In this document: one piece after another, positions 29,448 to 39,000 of the stretch
Layout: every line of letters begins with the position of its first letter
Numbering within the stretch: position 1 is the first letter of the stretch
DNA from: Leishmania martiniquensis
Lineage: Eukaryota > Euglenozoa > Kinetoplastea > Trypanosomatida > Trypanosomatidae
Assembly (NCBI RefSeq): GCF_017916325.1
Contig: NC_090171.1
Span: 884,501 to 948,500, forward strand
Direction of reading: 5' to 3'
Length of the DNA stretch: 64,000 nt
Notes under the pieces: model-generated
Databases searched by the model: none
Told to the model about the DNA's origin: nothing
Seen by the model: only the letters and a program-made list of their open reading frames with translations
Made by a program: the position numbers and the translations under genes

Positions 29448-30572
29448 ATGTTTCGCGGTCACACCTTCTTAGTCTCGCTCACAGCGTCGTCGCTGACGGT
29501 GGCAGAGCTTACGCACAATGGCGGCCGCGTGCTGTATGAGTTGGAAGACAAGATCCCCGTTACATGCGTCATCATCTCCAGCGATAACCAGCCGGGCACT
29601 CCAGCGCGCTGCAGTCGCGGCTGGGCGACCTCAAATGCTCTGCCGGCAGCCATTGAGGACCACGTGCGTGCCAACCGCATCACTGTAGTGTATGAGCATT
29701 GGGTGCATGAATGCGTGTGCAAGAACCGTCTCTTGCTGCCGTGCCGAGACTATCCCGACACTGTCGCGTACGACCCGTACTTGTTTGCCCGCATTCACTT
29801 CACGACGACGCAGCTGCCGATGCAGCTGAAAGCGAACATTATCGCGCTTATGCAGTTCTATGGTGCCACGTACCACAACCACCTACTGGACATGACCAAC
29901 TTGCTGGTGCACAGTCACACGCGCCTTTTGCCCGCCGCCCGAAGGAGCGTAGCCCCCAGCGCTCTTGCACCCCCGCCCCTCGTTGGTGACCGTCACGACG
30001 CAGTGGAGCTGGCGTCAATCAAAGAAGGAGAGGCAGCGAACATTGGTTCGGGCGAGCGGTGGTCGACAGGCCCATCAGGCGACAACGCGGCCGAGGCAGC
30101 TAAGCCATCACTGTCAAAGCTCGCCGTTGCTCGTCAACTCGGTATACCCTGCGTGACACCTCAGTGGGTGCAGCTTTGCGTGAACGCTTGCAAGCTGCTA
30201 CCAGCAGAATCGGCTCTGGCGCCTACACTACCTCCTCAGACCCCGTTGCATCCCTCTACCAACCCCAACGCAACAATGCTGAGTGATGCACCAGCGTTGA
30301 GTGTGACTGATGCGAACGAGATTCCTCCCTATGAAGAGGAGGCGGATCGATGGATCAGCGAAGTATTAGCAAGCGCTTCGCGCTCGGCCTGCCCGCATTC
30401 TCGAAGCGCCGCCACGGACGCGTATTCGGCGCACCCCGAGACTCCGTTGTCTTGCACTGTGTCAAGCAAAGAGGAGGACGGAGAGGTGCGTCACGCGCCC
30501 AAGGGGGCTGCGCAGCTCTCGCCATCCAGTGCATCCGCCTCGAAGACGCGAAAGCGTCGTCGGGCGCGTTGA
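29448..30572 (+). CDS. Tandem BRCT-domain protein
   Basis: A 374-residue protein. The first BRCT domain spans about 1-100: FRGHTFLVS start, a glycine turn at NGGRVLYE, and the hallmark tryptophan W85 in YEHWVHEC. A second BRCT starts near 108 (YLFARIHFTT), with a QFYGATYHNHL segment for its glycine-turn region, a ~75-residue Ala/Ser/Gly-rich insertion, then KLAVARQLGIPCVTPQWV with hallmark W240. The C-terminal 120 residues are Pro/Ser-rich and end in a basic KTRKRRRAR, a likely nuclear localisation signal. BRCT pairs bind phosphopeptides in DNA damage and replication factors. I cannot assign a known family (TOPBP1, PTIP or Rtt107 type), and no ligase or other catalytic domain is fused. Confidence 0.75.
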   Translation: MFRGHTFLVSLTASSLTVAELTHNGGRVLYELEDKIPVTCVIISSDNQPGTPARCSRGWATSNALPAAIEDHVRANRITVVYEHWVHECVCKNRLLLPCRDYPDTVAYDPYLFARIHFTTTQLPMQLKANIIALMQFYGATYHNHLLDMTNLLVHSHTRLLPAARRSVAPSALAPPPLVGDRHDAVELASIKEGEAANIGSGERWSTGPSGDNAAEAAKPSLSKLAVARQLGIPCVTPQWVQLCVNACKLLPAESALAPTLPPQTPLHPSTNPNATMLSDAPALSVTDANEIPPYEEEADRWISEVLASASRSACPHSRSAATDAYSAHPETPLSCTVSSKEEDGEVRHAPKGAAQLSPSSASASKTRKRRRAR

Positions 30573-31930
30573 CGGAATGCGGAACGAAAGTGGGAGAGTA
30601 GAAGGTGCTGATAGGGGCAGAGATTTGGTAGTGCTGCATCCGTCCGCGCCTTCTCCCTTCCCCGACAGCGATGTCTCTGAGCAGGGCGCCCGCGCAGTTT
30701 CCTGCCGCTCTCGTCAGATGGGCCGCAAGGCTTGACGGGGCAGCGGGCGGCAGTCTGAGGATGACATAGTGATAATGGCGAGTGTCATGATAGAAGCACG
30801 CACGCACGCATACACCGTGAGGTGCATGTGCACATAGACGCACAGAAGAATACGTTGCCGGTGCGAAGTAACCAGGCACACGCCGTATCAGAGAAACGTG
30901 AGGGGGCTGTGTGTGTGCGGGGGAGGGGGGGGGCAAAAAGAGTAATCAAAACGCCGAGAGACGAGCAGCACCAGCGAGAGAATTTCTGCGTGCCTGTGTA
31001 CGCGGCTCGTGGCGCTTGCCGTACTCATGTGGCGGGTATAATTCACCGTGTGCCTCTTCCTCACCACCCCTTTCCGTCCGCCTCCCCCCCATGACATACC
31101 CCCTTTTGGCGCCTTCGCATAGTGTTTCTGCCTTTGGATCTGGAGCAGTTGCTAATTTGAGGAAAGGGTGCGCGATCGCCCTCGCTGCCTCCCCTTTTTT
31201 TTTTGCTGGAGCAAAGTGTCGTGGCTGAGGCAGATGCCTCCGCTCCTCCTTTTCCCCAGAGGCGTTGCGCATGTGCTCTCTTATGTGCGTGAGGTAGTCG
31301 AAGCTCCTTGCTTGGCGAAAGGTGGGTATAGGCATGTTGCCGCTCACTTCGCCTCTTTCCAGGTTACCATTCAACGCGTTCCGCGCACCGCCAATCCTTT
31401 CAGCGGAGACAGCAATCGCAAAAATAAAAAACACTGCAAACTGAGCGAGCGATAATTGACCTCTGCAGTTTCCGCTCCATCTCGACGCAGCGGCCTCCTT
31501 TGCCATCCTCTGTGGTGATAGGTGTTGCGCACTCCATTTTGATGGGGAGTGGTGAACGGGGCGCGGCTCCGCGCGCGCCTTACCCCATTGCTGCCACCCT
31601 GCCACTGTGTATCCCTTTTTTCGTTTGCTTGTCGCATATGGCGACTGCTCCGCGTACTAACCAACCGCATTGCCCCGTGTCTCTCATGGGGACTCGCATC
31701 AGCAGATGGTGCAGCACCAAGCCACACCTATTACACACACACACACTCGTTGTTTTCGACTCTTTTTTTTTTTCGTTTGCTCTAATCCTTTCTGCAGGCA
31801 CCCTCGCAGAAAGTCAGCCGCCTTGGGGCTGTGGTTGTTGAGCCTGCCATCGCTGTCGCGGCTTCTCCTGCCTGCCAAACACACACACACACCACCCCCA
31901 GTCGAGCAACTGCCCGCGGTGGGCGGCACT
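30573..31930. other. Spacer between BRCT and VPS45 genes
   Basis: About 1.36 kb without a supported gene. It contains a G run (30920-30935) and CA repeats (31730-31745 and 31880-31894). A minus-strand 219-residue frame here has no domain and is taken as a shadow. Confidence 0.5.
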
Positions 31931-31939
31931 TTCTTTCAG
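31931..31939 (+). promoter_or_regulatory. Candidate trans-splice acceptor of VPS45
   Basis: A short pyrimidine tract ends in CAG, with the AG at 31938-31939, 44 nt upstream of the ATG at 31984. Confidence 0.45.
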
Positions 31940-31983
31940 GTTTGTCGGGAAAGTGAGCCGACCATTGCCCTGCTTTGGAATCG

Positions 31984-33816
31984 ATGCCAATGAACGCGCA
32001 GGCGACGCTCAAACATTTCTCCAGCGCGCTCCTCTCGGCGGGCGGCGGGGCCACCGGCCTCAGCGCACCCGCTGCCGCCTCCTCCTCCTCGACACTGGCG
32101 ACGTCGAGCAACTTCTTCTCCCTCATCCAAGGCTACATGATCCGTATACTCCCGCGTGATGGGAATATGAAGGTCCTCCTCGTCGATGACGGCGCGCTGC
32201 CAATGATTGCTTCTGCCCTCTCGCAGACGGAGCTGCTCAAGCACGGAGTATACCTCGTCGAGTCTCTCAACAGCGCCGCGCGGCAACGGAATTTGATGAA
32301 GATGCTGCGGTGCTATATGCTGCTGCGACCAAGTCTCGCGAGTGTGGAGGCGGCGTGTGTGGAGTTGCGCATGGCAAAGTACCGAAGCTACCACATCTTC
32401 TTTTGTGGTGCGGCCACCGCGGAGATGCTGGATCGCCTCGCGCATGCTGACAACGAATCGCTAGTGGAGCAGGTGCAGGAGGTGTTCTGCGACTTCAACG
32501 CGGTCAATAAAGACGCCTTCACGCTAGAGACGCCGCCGCCGTCATCGCTTGTGTCCTCCTTCATGTCTGCCTCGCAGGTGCGCCGGCTAGCGGAGGGGCT
32601 GGCGTCACTTATGGTGGCGCAGCGCCGACGGCCGTGGATTCGCTACCAGAAGAATAGCCCGTTCGCGCAGCGCCTCGCCGCAGAGCTGCTCAGCGCTATG
32701 AAAAGTGACCCCGGCTTGTACGACTACCCTGCTCGCGACACGGTGCTGCTGCTGCTGGACCGCAGCGACGACCCGCTTACCCCGCTCCTCACACCATGGA
32801 CCTACCAAGCAATGCTGCACGAGCACATTGGGCTGTGCTCCAACACGCTGAAGCTGCCGGCTGACGTCCCAGGGGCCGAGGAGGAGGGCTATGTCTTCTC
32901 CCAGCACGATGACGCCTTTTTCGCTAGCAACATGTTCAACAACTGGGGTGACTTGTGCAACAACGTGAAGAAGTACGTCGACCAGTGCAAGGAAGCGCTG
33001 AATCTCGACCGCCCGACCGCCACCCTCGAGGAGCTCAAGGCCTTTATGCAGAAAATTCCGCAGACGAAGAGCCTTACCGGATCGGTCACGAAGCACACAA
33101 CGGTCACCACGTACCTCTCCAGTGTCATCAAGCAGCGCAACCTCCTCGAGATCTCTCTTCTGGAGCAGGACATGATTGCCTCCTCGGACCAGAGCAACCA
33201 CTGGACACGCCTGCAGTCCTTCGCGTCGCGCGCCAGCACAAGCCAGGAGGACCTCACGCGCCTCTGCCTCATCTACCACCTTCGCTATGAGCAGCCTGGG
33301 GGTGCGTCGCAGGTGACGCCGTACCTCGACCGCGTGAGCTCCAACTACGCCCTAATTCTTCGTAAGCTGCGGGGTTATTACGGCCTTCACAGACCCACCG
33401 ATCGGCTCTTTGCTGCCTCAGGCGTCATGGCGAAGATTGTGAAGACGTTTGTGGATGTCGGCAACATCTACACCCAGCACGAGCCAGTTCTGAAGCGCAC
33501 CCTGCAGCAGCTGTATAGCGGCCAGCTTGACAAGGACTCGTACCCCTACTTGGCACAGCCAACCTCTTCCTCCGGCGGCGGCGGTGTCGCACCCGCAGAC
33601 TACAAGCCAACAGAGGCGTTGGTGTACATGTGTGGGGGCTATACATTCGCAGAAGCCGCGCTGGTGCACGGCATTAACGCCCGCACTGCTTACAAACCAG
33701 CTGATGCGGCCTCTTTTTCGGGTGGCGGAAGTGCCATCAAGGCTGCGATCGGCGGCGAAGCCATTCTCAATACGCACTCGTATCTCGCTCTGCTCGACCA
33801 GCTGCCGTCAGCGTGA
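31984..33816 (+). CDS. VPS45: Sec1/Munc18 family protein VPS45
   Basis: A 610-residue SM-family protein, close to the usual ~570. Near the start is the family opening FFSLIQGYMIRIL and KVLLVDDGALPMIA (about 43-75), then LKHGVYLVESL and the domain 1 strand YRSYHIFFCG. The domain 3 hallmark LLLDRSDDPLTPLLTPWTYQ lies at about 257-276. The VPS45 subtype is supported by the SDQSNHW region and the late YMCGGYTFAEAALVHGIN segment. VPS45 binds Tlg2/syntaxin-16-type SNAREs to drive fusion at the trans-Golgi network and endosomes. A Gly/Ala/Ser-rich linker at 17-40 and a Ser-Gly run near 523-530 are lineage-specific. The frame starts with TTG at 31975; the first ATG is 31984, with a second at 31990. 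Confidence 0.92.
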   Translation: MPMNAQATLKHFSSALLSAGGGATGLSAPAAASSSSTLATSSNFFSLIQGYMIRILPRDGNMKVLLVDDGALPMIASALSQTELLKHGVYLVESLNSAARQRNLMKMLRCYMLLRPSLASVEAACVELRMAKYRSYHIFFCGAATAEMLDRLAHADNESLVEQVQEVFCDFNAVNKDAFTLETPPPSSLVSSFMSASQVRRLAEGLASLMVAQRRRPWIRYQKNSPFAQRLAAELLSAMKSDPGLYDYPARDTVLLLLDRSDDPLTPLLTPWTYQAMLHEHIGLCSNTLKLPADVPGAEEEGYVFSQHDDAFFASNMFNNWGDLCNNVKKYVDQCKEALNLDRPTATLEELKAFMQKIPQTKSLTGSVTKHTTVTTYLSSVIKQRNLLEISLLEQDMIASSDQSNHWTRLQSFASRASTSQEDLTRLCLIYHLRYEQPGGASQVTPYLDRVSSNYALILRKLRGYYGLHRPTDRLFAASGVMAKIVKTFVDVGNIYTQHEPVLKRTLQQLYSGQLDKDSYPYLAQPTSSSGGGGVAPADYKPTEALVYMCGGYTFAEAALVHGINARTAYKPADAASFSGGGSAIKAAIGGEAILNTHSYLALLDQLPSA

Positions 33817-34100
33817 GTGACATGCAACGAGCTGCAGCTGAAGCAAGTGGGTTCCCATTGTCCCGAGGTTTTTCGAGTGCCTTGCCTTACTGTTCGCGTC
33901 GGCGCACGTTGTTGAAAAAACACCCGCCCTCTTCCCATTGCATCCCTGTTGTCGCAGCGCCTCGCCGTCCCTTCCGAGCCCGTTCGCCTCTCTCCATTTC
34001 CGCTTCAATGAAGGCCTTACCGTTATCGTCATCCTAGTATGTGCGCTTCTCATCATTGCTCCATCGCTTACCATTCTTGTCCACTTGGTGCCACCAACGT
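33817..34100. other. Start of the VPS45 3' region before the SIDER-like element
   Basis: No gene is seen in this stretch. Confidence 0.4.
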
Positions 34101-34233
34101 AACCCCCCTGAAAAACTGCGCGTTGCTGAGCGGCGCCGGCGCGGTGTGTGGCATCCGGACAGAAGCGCTCCGAGGTCAAAGGGCGCGAAGCGATCCGTAG
34201 CCGTGGGCCCCGAGGGGTGCACATGTGCGGCAC
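34101..34233 (+). repeat. Probable 5' part of SIDER-like element copy 2
   Basis: This stretch runs directly into the shared block and has the same GC-rich composition. Its sequence is not shared with the flank of copy 1, so inclusion in the element is a guess. Confidence 0.3.
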
Positions 34234-34537
34234 CTCCCACACCCGACGGGGTGTGCCGATGAGGCGCAGATGCCGGGGGCGTGGCGCTCGCGCCACGAGC
34301 CACGTCGCCCAGCCCTGCAGGCCCGAATGTGGAGAGCCCGCGCACGCCATCGCGGAGTTGCGCGGCTTGAAGCGGCTGAGGGCGAGGCGCGGCACGCAGG
34401 CGGTGCGTCCTGGGCGACCCGGATGCAGCCGTGGGACGTCAGAGGGGCGAGTGTGGGCTGCAGCTGTAGGGGGCCTACTAGTCGACGTGTTCGTGGTGCG
34501 AGGAGGACGCTGGCAGAAAGAGAAATGGCCGATACGC
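34234..34537 (+). repeat. Dispersed repeat copy 2, SIDER-like, in the VPS45 3' region
   Basis: This block matches 584-887 over 304 bp with no gap and five mismatches. It lies about 420 bp after the VPS45 stop in the sense orientation, where SIDER2 elements are typically found and can lower mRNA stability (established for some Leishmania transcripts). Whether it lies within the mature VPS45 3'UTR depends on the unseen polyadenylation site. Confidence 0.6.
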
Positions 34538-36005
34538 GGCTGCTTGCTCACACATATGCGTTTTTTGTTTTTTCCTGCCCTAGGTGCACTCGATGTTTCT
34601 GCGTCGCTCTTCCTCTATCCGCCTGCCCGGCACAGGCATGCGCACGTCAGCTGGCGAGCTAGCGACACATGTGGCAGTCAGCGGCTATGCTTTCGTTGTC
34701 TCCCTCATCGAGGCCGCTCGGCGGTTGCCGCCCTTTTTTACCAGTGATTTTTCCCCTTTCTCTTCACTCCCCCCTGGCATACATCGGGAGACGCTTGTTG
34801 TACGTGTGCTTGTCTGTGTGTGTGTGTGTGCCTCGCTGTTTTGGGCGGGACCTACATCCCACGCGGAAAGGGAGGTCGTCGAGGAATTGGTGAGCATGCG
34901 GGAGGAGGAGAGGTAACCGCGCAGTGGCCATGCAAGATGGAAGGGAACGAAGAAGAACGCCGGAAGCGCCTCTCCCGCCGCCTCCCTTTTCTTTCTTCCT
35001 GCCGCCGGGGAGGCGCCATGTGGCCAAACGCCCACAGCAGCGAAGAGATGTGTCCGGAGCGGCAACAGCACACTCGACTTCGCTCCGCCAGGAGAGAGCG
35101 AGAGGAAAAAATAACGAAAGCAAAGAAAATCAAAGACGCACTCCGCGAGAAAAAAAGAAGAACGCGGCGTTTCTTCGAAGCCGCGCGTTTTCTGCGGTCG
35201 TGCTGGAAGCGTTTGTCGCTGCAGTTAAAAGGGGTTCGCGGAAGGCGGGCTGCCGGTGTCGAGGAAAAGAAATAAATGTAGGCTTTCACGTCTCTGTTGT
35301 GGTGCAGCTGTACCGTCTTCGTCTCCCCCCACCCTTCTCTACCGTCTTTGTTTGTCGTAGACTCCTCTTCTCTGCCGCTCTTTTCCACCCAGTCAAGACG
35401 TAGAAAGCGGTGGCGTCAGGGCCCTGCATTCTTGCGTTCGCTCTTAGTCAACCGCCCCTTCGCCACTGCCACTCAGCAGCTGCACGCGAGTTGTAGGCTG
35501 CCTTCGCGAGCAGCGTGGTAAGAAGCAAGGCAAATTCTGAGAACTAGACGTCAACACAGAATTCGAAGCACACACGAGCATATATAGAGTGGGGAGAGGG
35601 AGAGAAGATCACCGCACGGCCTCATGCGCTACATCGAGTGCATGCACGTCTGCTGTGATACGAAAAGAGGAACGCTCTAAGCTGCGTTTCTCTTCTCCAG
35701 ACTCTTTGGCTGCTCTGTGGCGAAGAAGCCGCAGTATCGCACAGAGGTGAGAGGAGGGAGGGGAGGGCGAGGCATACGGAAAGCGAAAGCTGTAATTTGC
35801 CTCCACGTATTGTGGAAGCTTCGGTAAAGAGAAAAGTGCGTCGAGCGAGTGGGGGAAGAGAGGGGGAGACCGGGCCCGTGAGTGCAGGTCGACACCGACG
35901 TAGTGGAGGGGGGGAGGGCATTCTTTTTTTTTCGTTTGCTCCCCTTCGGCTTGCTTGGCTCGAATTCTTGTGCGCCATCTCTGTCACTCACCGTCTCGCC
36001 CAAAG
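34538..36005. other. Spacer between SIDER-like copy 2 and the GCP gene
   Basis: About 1.5 kb. A purine-rich stretch (about 34900-35270) contains a 112-codon, very basic ATG frame (34937-35275) with no domain that I do not call. A pyrimidine tract at about 35920-35957 precedes the GCP gene with no AG until 36004-36005, right against the ATG. Confidence 0.45.
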
Positions 36006-39000
36006 ATGATAGACGAGGGTGCCCTGGCAGCGCTGCCCTCGTCACGCAGCGATGGTATGCCTCGCTCGGATGGCTCGTACCTTCAATCACCGCAGCCTCC
36101 ATCGGGTGCTGCATGCAGGACCGCTTTCTCCACTCCCACTGCGGTGCCAAGCGCACCAGTGAGTGTCTTGAACCTCATCACTGCGCTGCCGCTTCTCTTG
36201 TCGATGGAGCAAGCCCACTACACTGCGACGCTGAACAATGCGCAGGAGGGCGTCGTGGATAGCTTTACCTCGCCGACCGCGCAAGGGGGCGGTCGCTTGG
36301 CCCCGTCAAGCCGAGCGTCGTTTCCCACCGATGCCGCCACCGCTGCGGTGCGTGCGGTGCTCTACGCTCGTGTTTCGCCTTTTTGGCAAGCCAAGCGGCG
36401 GCGGCTGCGACGGCTTGCGCTTGACTCATTCTTCCACTCCACCGTGTCGACTCGCATTTCCCTGCGCCGCGAGCGCAGCCCGGAAGGTGGGGACGGTGTG
36501 CGCGAGGCAATGACGCAGCTGCTGCTTCACACGCGCACGGTCATGTCAGACATCTCGCCGACGCAGGCGTATTTGGTGGATCTGTTTGCGGCCCAGATAA
36601 TGTGTAATGCCCACTCTGGTGTGCCTGCCGTCGCCGGCTCGCCGCGCGCATCCACGACCAAGGCGGTACAGAGGGAGGAGGGAAAGCCGGTGTCTGCGCA
36701 TCGCAGCATCATGAAAAGCATCGGCTCTGCCTCAGCCTCAGCGATTCCTTCAGCGCGCTACGACCAAGACTACGCGACCAGCGCGTCCGCCCCTGCTACC
36801 ATTGCCGATCAACTGCTCTACATCATTCTCCGCACCAGCATCGCAGCGAACACGCCACGGCGGCCGCTCTTGGAATACGAGGAAGACGCGTCTGAGCGCT
36901 TGGCAGACGGGTCGCGTATACCTCCGCCGCAAGGCACCCTCGGCGCGACTGCGCTGACCTTGACCCCCTCCTTCACCACATCGTCTGCGGCGGTCGGCCC
37001 ACTGACGCGCAAGAAGCCGCGGCTAGACGATTTCAATGGCGCCCGCCCCTTGTTGCTGCCCTCAGAATACGGGCAGTCTATTTATCATTACGCCAGCGGT
37101 TTTGGCGGTGTATGCGCACCTGCCGCGTTACCGTACCAACCGCTTTGTTGGCTAGCGCCGTCGACGGTGGCGCTGGTGGAGGGTTCACAGGCGCTACGGC
37201 GACAGCAGCGCTGGACGTGCGACCTGGATCCGGTGATCGAAGCCACGGTAGCTGGACAGGGCTCCTGTGCCCGCAGTAGCTATTTGTGCAGTGGCGCTGG
37301 CGCCCGCTCCGCCGCTGTTGCGCCGCTGCTTGAGAATATGCGCAGCTCATGGGCTCTGCTGCCAGGCATGGCGGAAAGCGACGATGCCGCTGCTTTGAGC
37401 GCTCTTGTGCGCGGTGGCGGGCTTCCGTTTTCCCCAGGGCCACCCTCAGCTGTGTCGAACGTGGCGCAGGAGGCGGGGCCAGCCTGTCGCTTCAGCGGCT
37501 TCCAGTGGGATGATACAATGATAGGGGACGACCCAGCTGTTGAGGCCCTCTTTGCAGACGATCGAGCGCGCCGCGGCGAGGTGGTAGATGCCCCCGAAAA
37601 GGGGAAGGCAGCACCGACGAGGCAGCGCGAGAAGGAGTCTGCGACCGCTGCCCTGCCTGCGTGTCGCACCCCTTTCGTATCGTGCCAGCCTCTCTATGGC
37701 GGGGTCGTGTACGCGCAGGTGCACCTGGCCCTGCACCGGTGCACCGCAGGCCTTGCTGATCCATTTTGCCTTACCGAACGCGATGACTCGGGTGGCCCGG
37801 ACCTGCCGGCACTGCGCGTTCGCAAAGAGTTCTATCTCAGGTCGTTGCCGGTCAATGGAGGCGCCGGGACAGCGGCTGCCACCACTACCATCAGCAGTTT
37901 AGCCTCTTTGCTGGAGTGGGGCTGCTATTATGGAACACTTCTGCGCCGCCTTCAGCGGCTGTGCGACGTGGCAGACGACGTCGCGATGCGCGGCGCTCTC
38001 GGAAGCTACGGTCGCTGTGCCATTAGCGCCTTGCGTCTCTTGCTATGTTTGCTGCAGAGGCAAATCAGCGAGCTGGGAGACCAGCCAGGCGGGCCGCACC
38101 GGCTGAGCTTTGCAGAGCTGCTGACAGCACACCAACGGCTACAGCGAGCAGTGGAGCAGGTCGAGGTCCTGGCCGCGTTCTTTGATGTCCCGGTAGCTGC
38201 ACCTGCAGGGGCAACAAGTCAGAGTTCACGGACGGTGCCAGACGGATGGGATCCTGTCGGCATCCTCCAACAGCGCTGCTCGTCAGCGTTGCTTCTCTCG
38301 CGCCTCTACGAGTGCTTCAGTGCGCGGCACGCCAACGCGCTTGGTCAGTACGGCAGCGCTGCCACCCACTACCACGAGCTGCAGCAGGAGCGTCTCGCTG
38401 AAATTTTGGCGTCGCTGGGCAGTGAAGGTCGTGATGAGGTGCCGTTGCAGGCGAAGACTTGCACAGGCGACTTCGATCAACGGCGGCCGAAATTTCGAGC
38501 TGTCTTCGACGCCCTTGACTCTGGGGCGGTGCCTTCGGCGGTGAATGTACTGCATCTGGGCGCCGGTGTCGTGTCGGGCGCCTGGGAGGATCACCGCAAG
38601 GAGCTCCTCAGCTACTCGATCGACGCTGTAGGGTTTCTGCTCCGTGCAACCCTGCGTCCTCTGAACATTATGCTGCATCGCTGGCTCACGGCAGGTGAAC
38701 TGGCCGATCCGTATGATGAGTTCTTCGTCGTGCCTTCGCATGGCCAGACGCACAGCGGCTTCACCTTGGAGCCGTCGCCAGAGCGCCTGCCCGTATTTCT
38801 CTCGACTGCAGCTGCCACAGATCTTCTCCATGCCGGGGTGAGCCTGTGTGTGCTTCGAGCCGCAGCGACACACGTCCTGCTCAGGGCCCGAGAAGACGCG
38901 CGCCGACTAGAAGGGATGGCGGAGATCCATGACGCCGCTGCGGAGGACTACGCGGAGGAGCTACTGGATACGCAGACGCTGCGGCGCGCGATTGAGCGGT

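Noticed and set aside
32605..33279. 224-codon minus-strand frame opposite VPS45
   Set aside because: It is the antisense shadow of the conserved VPS45 coding sequence.
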